Positions 12,261 through 24,617 of a DNA stretch of 64,000 nt are shown in pieces. Origin of the DNA: Hyperoplus lanceolatus (taxonomy: Eukaryota; Chordata; Actinopteri; Uranoscopiformes; Ammodytidae); contig CM049413.1 of NCBI GenBank assembly GCA_026929865.2, positions 18,628,001 through 18,692,000 on the forward strand, written 5' to 3'. The translations under genes and the position numbers were made by a program. Positions within the stretch are counted from its first letter, which is position 1; every line of letters begins with the position of its first letter. The notes below the pieces were generated by a model. The model did not search any database. It was not told the origin of the DNA and saw nothing but the letters and a program-made list of their open reading frames with translations.

Positions 12261-13230
12261 CAGGGGTGCCAAACTCATTTTGGTTCGAGGGCCACATACA
12301 GCCTCTCTGATCTCAAGAGGGCCGGACCAGTAAAATAATGGCAAAATAACGTATATATGTCAAATCCAACTCTTTAGCTTTGCTTTTCAGTTATATGCTT
12401 TATAACTCAGCCTACATATGTAACCTACATTATCACGGATCACAAGGGATCTCTGTAGCCCCCACAAAATGTCTTAGTAAAGGTTGCTGCTGGCCATGAG
12501 ATTAGGAGGTGCGGCGCGGAGCGCCCCAGCAAATATTTTGGGGGTATTTTGCTCAAAGATGCCAATACGCACTAATGAAATAAACAACTGTTTATTTGAA
12601 TACACAAATACAACAGGCACTGACCTTACAGTTGTCCAATTTTGTTTACTATATGTACAGGGACACATTTTGTGCAAACGTGCAGACAGTACAAAATACA
12701 ATTAAATAAAAGTGCAACTTCTACTGTTTTGATTTATTTTTAAATACAGAAGTTATTTGTTGTTTTGGAATACCTTTTTCCCAATTTAATTTAATTTTAA
12801 TTTAACTTACTTTTTTTTAAATGCTCAGAAATGTGTGCTCTACAAGTCGCGGGCCGAATGTTTGACACCACTGCCTTAGACACTTGACACAATCAATCAT
12901 CAATATTAGCATGCTATTTGGCCACATATATTGGCCTATTTACAGCCCTCAGAAAACTGACAGCTCTTCTTAGATGCAAGTTCATCAATTCATGGCTTAA
13001 AATCCTGAGCTGTAGAACTGTCAGCAGACATTCCTAGCTGTAAGCCACGTACGTTTCCTAACAGTTGGGAGCGTATGCGACTTGCGGATATGGCACAGGC
13101 TCCATGAAGAAGAAGATTTTTTTTTTTTTTTTTTCAGAATTGATTCAAATCGGCCGAATTGATTCGCGGGCCAGATCAAAACGTGTCGTGGGCCACATCT
13201 GGCCCGCGGGCCTTGAGTTTGACACATGTG
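12261..13230. mobile_element. Non-autonomous hAT element, complete copy
   Basis: Left terminus CAGGGGTGCCAAACTCA and right terminus (reverse complement) CACATGTGTCAAACTCA form an imperfect terminal inverted repeat. The octamer GTCTAGAG flanks both ends (12253-12260 and 13231-13238), a perfect 8-bp hAT-type target duplication. The 970-bp interior has no transposase; its small ORFs (around 12474-12705) are incidental. A second copy lies at 39253-40117 and shares nearly all of the interior. Confidence 0.9.
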
Positions 13231-13238
13231 GTCTAGAG

Positions 13239-13887
13239 GCTCAGTTCAAAGTTTATTCCACTGATTTGAATCAATGTCTCTGCTGATATGATGATTTGTT
13301 TTATAGTTCTCTGATAAAAATGTCTGCAGAGAACCAATCCCTGGCCTCTCCTTGTGAATTGTGGATGTGGACAATGATAAAATCTGCAAATTCATGAGAC
13401 AATGACGGAAAGGTGCGACTGCTGTTTGCATGAGAGACACTTGCCTCTGGACCCAAGCCACCAAAACAGCAAGGCTTGAAATTGAAAATTGGAATCCATC
13501 ATCTAATTGCATCCTCGGAGTGGGTCTTAAGTGATGATTGAAGGCATTGGCGCAATGCCCAATGGGGATATCACCCAAACCCTTTTAGGGTTTAAGGTTC
13601 AGAGCATTTAACACTAGGCAAGAAAAAACATTTCTGCACAGTTTCAGTGCTTTTCTTGTCACTTCTGTTATCTCCACCTGTGGTGTGACGATTGTAACCG
13701 CTGAAGTAAAATTGAAAAATTATGTATCCATGTTGTTTATTCTCTTGAGAAAATAGGTGTCATCTTGTTCACTCAATCTTCAAGGCTTGTTCATAGATAT
13801 TTGCGTCTATACCAGAGTAGCTTGAATTTTCATTCTAAAGGGCAACAAACACTAAATCTGAAACTGTTCTTGCGCTAATCTCTACAG
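13239..13887. other. Unassigned, intronic in the exon model
   Basis: A minus-strand frame of 110 codons (13578-13246) has no recognisable family. It may be flanking repeat. Nothing else is seen. Confidence 0.35.
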
Positions 13888-13947
13888 ATTGAATATTTCA
13901 AGCAGGTTTATTTTGAAACACAACCCAAATTTGGGAGGCCAGTACAG
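13888..13947 (+). CDS. Candidate third exon of the SAMD3-like gene (exon c)
   Basis: A 60-nt open block begins with ATTGAATATTTC after acceptor CTCTACAG (ending 13887) and ends ACAG before donor GTATGT. Its phase (0 in, 0 out) fits exon b, which ends in a leucine codon, giving the junction NL|IEYF. The 20 residues have no motif I can place. The preceding intron would be 5.6 kb and contains an L1 fragment and a complete hAT MITE. I found no downstream exon with confidence. Assignment rests on phase and splice sites only. Confidence 0.35.
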
Positions 13948-14849
13948 GTATGTATTTGCATTTGACTGCCGATAAAAACACCTGTTGTAACATACATTTC
14001 TTGGGTCTGACATTAGCTCCTTAAAGTTTTTTGTCATACAATTTAGTACAGAATCAGCCTTTAAGCTATTAAAATTATAACAATTACTGTTGTAAATTTC
14101 AAATGAAGAGACCAGGGGTGAAAATCAATGCCAGAGAAAGTGGACAAGGCGCTATACCACATCCTGAAGGTCTTCTACATTTGTGCCAAAGGCATGTTGC
14201 CTTCGTAAGGTCAGCTACTGATATAGACCAGAGAATATGCACTCTGTGTGCAGTGAGGAATAACCATGTGTGCTGTATACATTTAGGAATACTACACATT
14301 TCTTTAGACATACCACTACATTATTTAAGCCACAAAGGTTTGAGGGAAAACATTAATATTAGTAATCTAAACATATTAATTTAGAAGATTATCAGTTCTT
14401 TAATGATGTATGTTTGGGGATCCTATGATGTATTACACATCCCCCTCACACCCCAGAAGCTACATTATTCCAGTCTGGATTATCATTATGTGTCTCAGAC
14501 AGAATGTTCATTGAAGTCCAAATCTTTTGGCATTGTATCTATTTTAATCACCCATTGGATCCAGAACTTATTTCAATAAGTAGGTAATTGTATATGTAGG
14601 TATGCCCCCCTCTTTTTACAGCAGTATGCTCCTAAGAAATTAGCATTATTGTTCAACAAAGTATAAGAAGTGTTGCATTTTTATTGCGAAGTTGTCATAG
14701 AAATGTATTTAACTATGTATTTAAGGTGATACTACACTGGTCTTTCTTTCTGCTGTATATTAAGTAAGAAGGGTCTGAAACAGAGTCTATGATTGTCAGG
14801 TGTATTTCGTTAAAATTTGAAAGCTTGAAAAAAAAATGTGTGCCTTTAC
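13948..14849. other. Non-coding DNA
   Basis: No recognisable coding or repeat structure; the frame at 14103-14384 lacks support. Confidence 0.4.
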
Positions 14850-15300
14850 TGATTGATTGATTGATTTATTTTATTTGTGTATGGACATGACAATGACATT
14901 GGACGAACCAGATGCAATGTTTCAGTGTATAAATGCTAGTTTACAACACCTGTCCACAGGAGGCTTTTTAAAAACAACAAAATAAACAAGTCAAAACAAA
15001 AACAAGATCAAAATACTGATAAAAACTGACAATTAAAAGAGTAAAAATGCAGAATACAATGGAGTACAGAGCGGCAATATAATAAGTCAAATATATATAT
15101 AGGATACGTAGAGTAAAACAAAGGCAGCATGATCAAACAATACACCAGTTGTAAATTATTTGTGTGAGCACTGTTGATTTGATTTGAGCCGTTGTTTAAG
15201 TTCTCTGTTAAAAGTGCTGCTATTAGTCTCTAGTTTTAGACTAGTGGGCAAGAGGTTCCACAGTTTTGCCCCCTTTGCAGAGAAAACAGACTGACCGAAA
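14850..15300 (-). mobile_element. CR1/Rex1-type LINE 3' fragment
   Basis: Minus-strand translation of about 15262-15182 gives LWNLLPTSLKLETNSS and then FNRELKQRLKS, the extreme C-terminus of a LINE reverse transcriptase ORF. It is the same kind of end as the LINE at 45.2-47.2 kb (LWNSLPSEIK). The 3' UTR runs leftwards to a (GATT)n tail at about 14850-14866. The fragment is 5'-truncated and non-functional. Confidence 0.7.
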
Positions 15301-16412
15301 GTACTGAGACTGAGAAGTATATCATCTGTGTTGGTTGTGGTTCCTTGCCCACATGCTGTTTGATTGGATTCCAGTAAGCGGAAGTATTGATAGAAAAGTA
15401 AAATGTAATAGAAAATTTGGCAGCAATTAGTAAATTAAAGCAAAACCACATATACTCGTTCATAAACATCAATGTCTTCGCTGTGTCCTTTTTTGTTCAT
15501 CTTTATTGGTATCCTAAACTTGTTTTAATCCATAGAAAGCAGTGCTGATGTAGCATTTACCCATACAGATTACTGGGATTTTGCCATGTCATGTCCTGGG
15601 GCTGGGAATTGACAGAATCTGGGCAAGAAATCCCAGATTTCCGTCACCTGGAATCAATCCCAATCCAATATACCTCTAGTCTTCGTATATGATTCTCTCA
15701 ATCTCAAAAGCACTCAGTGTAACTAAATTAAATGACTTAGTGGTGAAAGGGTACCCATCACATTTGTTCCCTGCATAGTGGACCTGTGCTCAGCTATTGA
15801 GCGTTCTTAAATAATGCAGTCCCTATGAGGTGCCCCTGTGATTCTGTATGAATTTTAATAAACGTCTCTTATCCACTGGCCATACCAAATAACAGCCATT
15901 ACTATTTTATGCTCAAGTATTTAATACAGTGTTAAAGTCTATTGCATTATAAAGCATTACAGTGGCCACCTATGCAGAACTGTCTAACATCTTACCACAA
16001 TGTTGACATGTTTAGAGGCGCGGGATGAGTCATTACACACACCATGTTTAAGATTTACAAAACTTGGGCACAACAAATGTTAATGAAAAAATGTTAGTGA
16101 GAAATGTTCCAACACATATGCAGACTTTAATGAATCAGTAAACCCCAATAGTAAACACAAAGTTCACAACTAAGGCCTCTTGCACACATGAAGCTTGGGG
16201 GCATGTTTGGCATTGAGTGGCCATAGTTGGAACATTCCGTAAAATAAATTGAAAAAGGTTGCAAGTAAGAAAATATGTGTTTTGATTAGTATTTGACGTG
16301 TTCGTGCTTGTGTGCATGCTTGCTTGTGGGCAGGGAAGAGGGGGTTGTTTTACAGTAAATCATGGTCGATATGTAAAGGTTTAGTATTATGGAAACATTT
16401 CAAACACTATGA
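15301..16412. other. Non-coding DNA
   Basis: Nothing recognised. Confidence 0.4.
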
Positions 16413-18933
16413 CAGGGGTCCTCAATTAAAAACTCAAAAGGTCCACTTACCAAATTTCGAACTTGTCCGGGGTCCGGAACAGTGACGGTGTAATTCCAAA
16501 ATTAGAACTCCGAACAAAATAAAAGGCAGTAAATCCACAAAGAACATTTGAACTATGCACAAAGGATGACGTGTTCTGTCCACATCAGTGTGAAAGGTGA
16601 CACTGTTTTTGTGCCACCACCAGTTCTTTAAATCTGGGCACAAAACGAGTGAGGGCCAGGCGTAGACACTGGTGTAAGTGTTCATTAGTGAGTGTGCTCC
16701 TGTATTTGTTCTTCACTGCAGTCATCGTTGAAAAGGCTGACTCACAAGAGTATGTAGAAGGGAAGATGGTCAGAATGTTCAGGGCCATTTTCTGCAAGAC
16801 GGGGACACATGCTGCAGGGACCATCTTCGTCCAAAAGGTTGCAGGGTCACGCAGAGATTCCTGCAGTGCAAGGTTTTCCTGAAGCTCAATCAGCTCTGAT
16901 TGAAGAGAAGCAGCACTGGCAGATCTTCAGGGCTTCAATCGAGAATTCTTTGATATTTTTCACCAGGAATGGATTTTCAATGCACAGTAAGACCTGTTTT
17001 CCCAGAGGGAAATCTCCAAACCGGGTTTCAAAATTTTCAATCAATTTGTCCAGGAATTCCACATGACTGTGATGCTGTGTTGCTGAAGCTTGACTTTTCA
17101 GTTTTGGGAAGTGAAGCAGGCCCTCCTCCTGTATGTCACTTTTGAATATTTCCAGTTTCCTTTGAAAAGCACGGATAGATGACATGAGGTTACACACTGT
17201 GTTATTTTTGCCCTGGAGTGTCAAATTCAGATCATTGAGATGGCAAGTGATGTCTGATAGAAATGCAGCAATTTCCATTTGTTCCTTGTTTTGCAGGAAT
17301 TCCAGAAATGGTTTTGCTTTTGGACTCTTCTGATTCAACAGAAACGTTTCTAGGTCTTTCCGTAATGTCCAAAATCGCTCCAGCACTTTGCCTTTGCTGA
17401 GCCACCTGACATTGTTGTGTAAAAGCAAATCATCAAATTCTGCATTAACCTCTGTGAGGAATGTGCGCAGCAAACGATGCTGCAGAGCAGATGATGCCTT
17501 CAAAAAATGTACAAGTCTCATTACTGTTGTCATGATTTCTGAGTTCTCCTTTCCAAGGCTGGCACACAAAACCATCTGGTGAATAACACAGTGGCATGCT
17601 AAGAGGTCAGGGTGATGAGCTTTTAAGCGGGCCACTAATCCCTTTTCTCTCCCAGTCATACTTGGGGCTCCATCAGTTGCAACGGAAACAACATGCTTCA
17701 GGTCTATCTCTCTGTCTTTCAACATCTCCATCACTGCTTCGTAAATGTCCTCCCCTCTTGTATGCCCATGAAGGTTTGTGAGGCCTAAAACATCTTCGAA
17801 GAATTCCCCCTTCTCTTCATCAAAAAAATCTGACAAACACCAGAAGTTGGGCATTATCTGTGTTGTCTGTAGATTCATCCAAAGCCAATGAAATGCATGT
17901 AGCCTTTTTAACAGCAGATTTCATTTGGTCCAATAAATCATCAGCAAGGACTTCAGTGCGTCTTGCTGCAGTGGTATCAGAAAGTGGTATTTGATTTATT
18001 TTTTGTATGATGTCATCTTTTTGAGTTCCCTCAAACAGAGCGGTTGCTACTTCATTCATACACTCCTTCACGATTTCTGCGTCACTGAATGGTTTTTTGT
18101 GCTTGCCTAAGACCCATGCCACTCGCAGTGAGGCTTCAGTCCCACGCTCCTGCTGTGTGGCTGACCTGACTATCATAGTGCGTGCTGCTTGGTATGATGC
18201 TTGCATTTGGCTTATTTTTGTGGTCCTTACCTCGGAGTTTTGTGGATAGTTCTGCTCGAAGTGGCCATGCTTTGTTTCATAATGACGTTTAACGTTTCCA
18301 CTTTTGACAAGGGCAACTGTCTCATTACAGATTAAACACATTGGTTTCGTGCTCCCCACAGGCAGCACAAATGCATATTTGTCGGTCCATTCTGTTTTAA
18401 ATTCACGATTTTCGGAATCCACTTTTCGCTTTTTGTCAAGTTTGGAGCACGCCATGATTTTTCTCTTTACTAAAAGCACCGTTTGCTAATCTCACCGTTA
18501 GCTAATGAGCTGTGTGACCGCGGTGAAGTTAGTTTGAATTTGAATATTCGATAGGTTTACCCACCCGAAGCGAAGAAGCGCGAATGTCAAATGGCCAACA
18601 TAAAACTAACTTCACTGCCATACTGAGTAACGAGCCGAGAGACGGAGGAGGAAAAAAACACTCGCGGATGAAAAAAAAAAAAAAAAAAAAGCAGTCACGG
18701 CCACAATTGAGTTGTCATAGTGATGTTTTTATACAGTACAATCGCTGATAGGACATTTGCATTGGCAACGAGGCAGATACGTGATTGGAAACATCCAGAA
18801 ATCATACGCCAATAAAATCTCGCTTGGATCACTGTGAAAACAATTGTAGCCTAATATTGATTTTTGTCTCGGTCCGAATTTCATTGCGTTTGGGTCCGGA
18901 TCCGGACCGGAGTCCGCCCTTTGAGGACTCCTG
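16413..18933 (-). mobile_element. Near-full-length BED-finger hAT transposon
   Basis: The left end CAGGGGTCCTCAA and the reverse complement of the right end CAGGAGTCCTCAA form a 13-bp terminal inverted repeat with one mismatch. Flanking octamers CACTATGA (16405-16412) and CTCTATGA (18934-18941) match at 7 of 8 positions, as expected for an aged 8-bp hAT target duplication. The 2.5-kb element carries one transposase gene on the minus strand. It has no sequence relation to the hAT MITE at 12261 beyond the generic CAGGGGT start. Confidence 0.88.
16585..18455 (-). pseudogene. hAT transposase with N-terminal BED finger (two frameshifts)
   Basis: Three minus-strand frames build one hAT transposase of the ZBED5/GTF2IRD2-related kind. 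Frame 1 (ATG at 18455) has a basic start and a BED-type finger: C40, C43, H58, H63 around CLIC and HYETKH, then LALDESTDNTD near its end. Frame 2 (17878-16886) has VSVATDGAPSMTGREKGL, CHCVIHQMV and NVRWLSKGKV. Frame 3 (16824-16585) ends with the C-terminal dimerisation motif STYSCESAFSTM. The first break is a homopolymer of seven A at 17822-17828 (plus strand) where six would keep frame. The second is near 16905. Otherwise the frame is open, so decay is slight. Function would be DDE-type cut-and-paste transposition; as written it is broken. Confidence 0.85.
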
Positions 18934-18941
18934 CTCTATGA

Positions 18942-21913
18942 CATGTTTGAACAGAAATTAAAACCGCAGTGAGCATCAAGTGCTCTGCCTACAAAGCTTT
19001 AAGAAAGGGAAGATGAAGGAGGAGAAAGAGATCATAGGGGGCTGAAAGGAACACCATTTACATAGCTGTTTAAGGATTATTTCAAATTCAACACCCACTA
19101 CCTCACTACTCAACGCCATAGTTAGGTCATATTCACTCAGTTATAGGGAAGGATAAATTCTTGTTTAACTGGAGGATTATTTTGAGTTGACTGACATGTT
19201 TTTTTCTAAGGATTTCCCAAAGCTTTAAGAAATCTCTAATATAAGTAGAATTATTAGTTGACTTGTAATTGGAATGCCATTGTAGTGAATGTCAGGGCTG
19301 AATCACTTCTTTGATTTCTTCAAAATGGATTTATGTGTCTCATAAGGTTGATAGGGATGAAAGCACCTTTCATCTCAGTGGGCACCGTTTTACTCCTTTG
19401 TGTACATAATAGGAGTTGATGATATCTACTTTAGTATTTATTTTTATAATGTATTTATTTTTGCATTTCATGTTTTAATTCCCCATTAAATGGTTAATTG
19501 ACAAGTGCCAGAGACTGAACTTTGATTGATCTCTGACATTTCCATTCTTGTATCTATGTTTGACAAATGACTAAAAACCCTCAAAATAACTTTACAATAT
19601 AAGAATTATCGTCAAGAGGCTTTTGACATTAACCGTTGCAAAGTCCTTGTCAGGTTGCCACATACAAACATGCACTCACACACACACAGACAATCACCCA
19701 CATTCACTTTCACTGGTCATATTTTTTCTGACTGGTAGAAAGTGTAGCTCAGGGCAAGTCCGCCCGGTGACTAATGCTGCATCCACAGCAAAACAGAAGA
19801 GCAAAACAACAACTTTCACAATTAATAATGGACGCAAGGGCAAGTCTTCAGCGCTAGGAGCAACACTTAGCCCAGAACATGACAACAAGGCTTACATAAT
19901 TTGTAGAATTATCTCAACAATCTGAGTGTGGTGGCCATAGCCAAGGGCAGCACATGGGGACCGTGATTGGGCCTGGCAGTGTTAGGGGTGTGCCTGTGTG
20001 TGTACGCCCATGTGACACAGTGTGTTTCTTTGAGGAGACAGAGAGAGAGAAAAAAAGTGTAAGAAAGGACGCTGTGCACATGTGTATGAATGTGATACAT
20101 TCATTAATGACAATATACTGGACCTGAGTAATGCTTTGATAACAATATACAGCGTACACAAGTAGGCTTTATCTAGCTTGAATGAAACATTATATTGTGT
20201 GGTATTAATCAGTTAGAATGATAACACTTATCAATCATACATTGCGGGTTGTTGGCACTGGACGCCTGTGTTTAGAGACAAGTACACAAGATTAGAAAGT
20301 TAAAAATAATGTTGGTTGGCAATCATTATATTGTTTGTAAATAAGCTAATTGCAGCAAAATTATTAAGTTTTGAAACTGGCTTCGATGTTGTTTAATTCA
20401 CAACCTTTCATAATGTGAGGCTGTTTTTTCAGATGTCAGCAACCACTTTGGCTGCTATAAAGTTATCATAACTAACAGAAATGATGACCACAAGTTATTT
20501 ACCTAATTTTGTTGCATGTTACACAGTGAGAAAAGCATCCCAGAAGTACAGCAGTTTTAGCCTTGCATCACTACTCAGGGAGGCTTTCAGGCACGCTGCC
20601 TCATAAAGGAATGCACTATATGTGTAGCACAGGTTTTGCAAACTTAATATTAACACTGGAGTGGTGGGTGATTCTAGATCAAATTCACCTCATGTAAAAC
20701 AGCCAATAATAGTATTTAATTGCTGCCACTCTGCCAAGGCAGAGCCTTGTATGCCCTTATTATTAGCATCTAAAAGTTCTAAACTATATCCGCATTTGTT
20801 TCATTCAAAGTCATCTCATTAACATTCAACATAATACTTTCCAATAATGTGTCCTATCTGTTTAATGGAATGCATACCTCAAGAGACAAGGGCAAATAAT
20901 TTTGTTATTAAGTCATAAAGAAAATTCCACACGTTTTTGGGCCTTATCAAGTCTTCAGGTGACCTAATCCCCTCCTCCTCTTATCATCTCCTATCTCCCC
21001 TGCCGCCAGAATCTGTGGTGAAATCCTTATGTCGTCCGCCCAAGGCCAAGTTAATATACAGAAGATAAGGTCTATGAATTACTCTGACAGTGTACAGAAG
21101 TGCAAAGATGCTACAAGTAAAAAAAATAATCGGAACACAACTCCATTCTGCAGAGCTGTGGGGCTACATAGGCCTGGGAAGAGAGATAGAGAGCGACCTG
21201 AAGGGAACTTCAAAACTTTGCTCTACACACATACATACACACACACAAATAAAAGATACAAAAAAGGACAAGAGAAAATGTCTTTCTTTTCCTTTTTGCT
21301 TTAGTATGTGCTGAGGATCAGCTGCTAAATGTTTTATTCAGCAGTACTTGGCTCTATCTCAGAGGCCCTTTGATAACAGAGCTACAGAGGCCCAAAGAGC
21401 ACAGTAGCACAAACTAAAAAAAAAACAAGGCGCAGTGTAGGGGCATTGAAGTCCAAATAAAGCATGAACCGTCAGTGTTAAACCATCAACAATTCTCAAT
21501 GTTGAAAGAACCTTATTATTTTGTGAATGTATGTTTTTGACATGATACAACAGGGATTGCAAGGCCATGAGACTTTTAGTTGGGTTGTGATGCCAGTAAA
21601 GTCATACTGTACCTCTATCAGCAGCTTTCCAGGAATGAGTGTGTAGGCAAATCCTGTAGTAATATCAATTCAAGAGTTGCCAACTATAAATACTGTACAC
21701 AGGCATTAATTTGAGCATAAGTAAGGGGTTTCTGTCAAACTTTGTCCTGCTGTCATTCTAATAATCTGTATCCATGTGTGTATGGGCCTATGAAATTCTG
21801 TAGAAGTACCATAGTATGTGCTGATGGTTGTAAAGAGGTGAAAATACACAGGACTTGCTTTACTGTGACTCAGCAGGGACTAAGGCATTGTGTACCTATG
21901 CTTGGTCCTTTGT

Positions 21914-21915
<2 letters not shown>
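18942..21915. other. Non-coding DNA
   Basis: Short CA-rich patches occur near 19676-19690 and 21233-21246. Nothing else recognised; frames at 19623-19925 and 21029-21314 have no support. Confidence 0.4.
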
Positions 21916-21916
<1 letters not shown>

Positions 21917-21952
<36 letters not shown>

Positions 21953-22027
21953 AGTGTGTTTGAGAATGGGGCAGTGTTTCACAGCCAAAGGCATTATCAT
22001 TATCCAAGCTGACTTATTCAGGGAGAT

Positions 22028-22065
<38 letters not shown>

Positions 22066-22077
22066 CGTGCGTGCGTG
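21917..22077. repeat. Paired (GT)n microsatellites
   Basis: GT runs at about 21917-21951 and 22029-22077, the second ending in three CGTG-type units. They are separated by about 75 bp of unique sequence. Confidence 0.9.
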
Positions 22078-24070
22078 TAGGCTGACGTGGTTAGCGTGTC
22101 ATTCTGCAGCGGGGCGACCTCATTCTGTCATTGTGCCAGAGCGCCTGCCTCACGAGCAACCCCGTCACCATGACTCACTTATGCATAAACAAACACACAC
22201 TGTACACAGCTCAAACATACATCACAGTTGTGAGGGGTGAAACTTTGCTTTTGTATGAAGATAATGACATGCAGTGTGTAAAGGTTTACAGAAAAGAAAG
22301 TAACTGAATTACTGGAGCATAGCATTCTTTTTTTTATTTAAATAATGTGCAAGTGCTTTGAAAAGATGCACCTATTTTTATGTTCCAGTACACTGCTGCT
22401 GAGCAGCGCCTGAAAGGACCTCACATAATGTTATTTAAAGGATCGGTTTACATTTGTTCTAGTCTGTCCCTTTAAAAACGCATATGGCCAGTTGGTACAT
22501 TGAAAGAGTTGTTTGGAAAAATTATTTCTCCTTTTCATACCAACAAAGGAGTGATCCCTTTCCTATCGCGGCTCCTTTGTAAGAGATGTGCAATGGAATC
22601 AAATGCATCTCAGGAAACACTATCTGGAATTGCACACCAAAAAGGCTGGACATACCCCCTTCTTTGGGTAACATAGCCTGATTAAGGCTCCTGTTTGACT
22701 TAGCAGAACTTTAAAATGCATATTTACACAGAACGATGGCTGTGGATTTTGATTTCTTCTTTGTGCAGCGTAGTCGCATGATCACTTCATGGCCAGAACA
22801 GAGAGAGGGACGGATTCTAGTGACCAGAAACAATTTTAAAGTATCTTCAGGCATTTGAAGACCCTATTACACATCCATCTCCATCCATATGCGCAATTAC
22901 ATATCTGTGAAGGACATATTTTCCTCCATGTTGCGTGTATTAAAAAATATCACATATTATTTTAGCAGTGTGTTGGCGAGGGTTAATAGTCCCAAGCTGA
23001 CATCTGAACTTTAAACATTTCAAAAGCTAATCCACTTGACACGCAAAAACTCCATCAGAGAAGCTATTCAATATTATTCAAAAACCTGACACTTTAGAGT
23101 TTGAAACTCATTAATATAAGTGTATTTGAGAACTTAAATTACAGTGGCTAATGTAGTGAATCATACCCACTCAATACTGCAGTGGTGGAGAGAAGTGGAA
23201 AGATTTCCATCACATGAATCGGCTAACCTTTGTTGTATGTACGACATCTTCAAAGTTAAACTGACTGAAAAAGTTATTTTAGAACTGTAATTTAAATATT
23301 TTCTTATTAGATAAAGCAGACAGAGTATGGCTGTAACCATGTATCTGTGAAGTGCAGATAGACAAACTTCACAGTTATGTTCTACCATGAAGGTGAGTTC
23401 ACTATGAAAACATTTTCAGGCAGAACAATAATTTGGGGCTGCAATATACTGTAGCACAACACCTGCTGCAAATGCATTTGTGGACACTGCACAGAGAAAC
23501 ACAGACAAACATTTCCAAACGTGCATTCACTTTGAAGAAAAGAAAGGTATAAAACTGTAATTGTATGACACATGAAGACAGATAATTAGTCTTTTTGGTG
23601 GGATTTTCCTGTGGGAAGTCCAGTTTTCAGTTTGAAACACTGTGTCACAGAGAAGCAAGCAACTAAAAGGCCCAATCAATGCAGATACATTTAATGAGGC
23701 CTAATGACTTCCTTTGAAAAACAGAAGCAGAGACATGCTTGATTGATTCTAACGCTTCTGGACCATACGGCAACATTAAAGTCAGTGGCTCATTGAATGT
23801 TAACTAAGTTCCTTAAGTACTGCTAGGTGTCTTAAATTTAGCTCAGCTCTCACTCAAAGCAGATTTCAACCTTGCAGACCCTGTCACAATATGAAAATCA
23901 TTGTATTTCACAGCATATATCTCACCTTTGGGACCTAACAGGGTACATTTCTAGTTGTTAGTTGAAGGACAGGATTATGGGATTACTACTGGAAAATTTG
24001 ATAGTTGCAATTACAGAAATATCGGAATACTGCATAAAAACGTCAAATAGATTAAAGACAGCCTGACAAT
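22078..24070. other. Non-coding DNA
   Basis: Nothing recognised. Confidence 0.4.
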
Positions 24071-24617
24071 TAGCCTGGAAATCCAGACCCATATCTAGAA
24101 CGATATAGGGTCTGGCCACGATCAATAGACCCTCCCAACTCAAGGGGCGGCACCGACGCAATTGGATAGCACTACAACCAATCAGAGCAACGAACAAGGT
24201 GACATATTAAGCCCTGTTTGTTTAGCGAACAGCGAAGTTAACTTGTAAATTAAACTTTTGCCGTGGTCGGTCGGCAAAACAGAACATTCCTCTTTCTTGC
24301 TAATGAAAGATTTGAGCACCGTCTTCCAAATCGTTAAGTGTCTAGGCCATAGCCTTCTCAAACTCAAACAACATATCCGCAGCCATCTCTGTTGTTGACT
24401 ATCACTGCTTCGATGGTGCATGCACAGCACTGCCACCATCAGGTTACGTCCACCGGGTACCCCAGAGCACCATACATAGCCCACCCATATCAGATAAAAC
24501 CAATTGAAACATAGCTCAGAATTTTCTGACATATTTAATGAGCTTCAGTGGAGAGTGTCAAGACCAACAGGCGCAGAAAATTTAATTTGCTAGCGGCAGG
24601 TCTGGATTTCCAGGCTA
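24071..24617. mobile_element. 547-bp MITE with perfect 19-bp terminal inverted repeats
   Basis: TAGCCTGGAAATCCAGACC at 24071-24089 is the exact reverse complement of 24599-24617. The outermost TA on each side can be read as a TA target duplication, leaving a 17-bp TIR. There is no transposase; the frames at 23958-24532 are incidental. Superfamily not assigned. Confidence 0.8.

Noticed and set aside
12085-13578. Minus-strand frames at 12297-12085 and 13578-13246 as upstream L1 coding sequence interrupted by the hAT
   Set aside because: The translations do not show L1 motifs; only the part left of about 11995 does.
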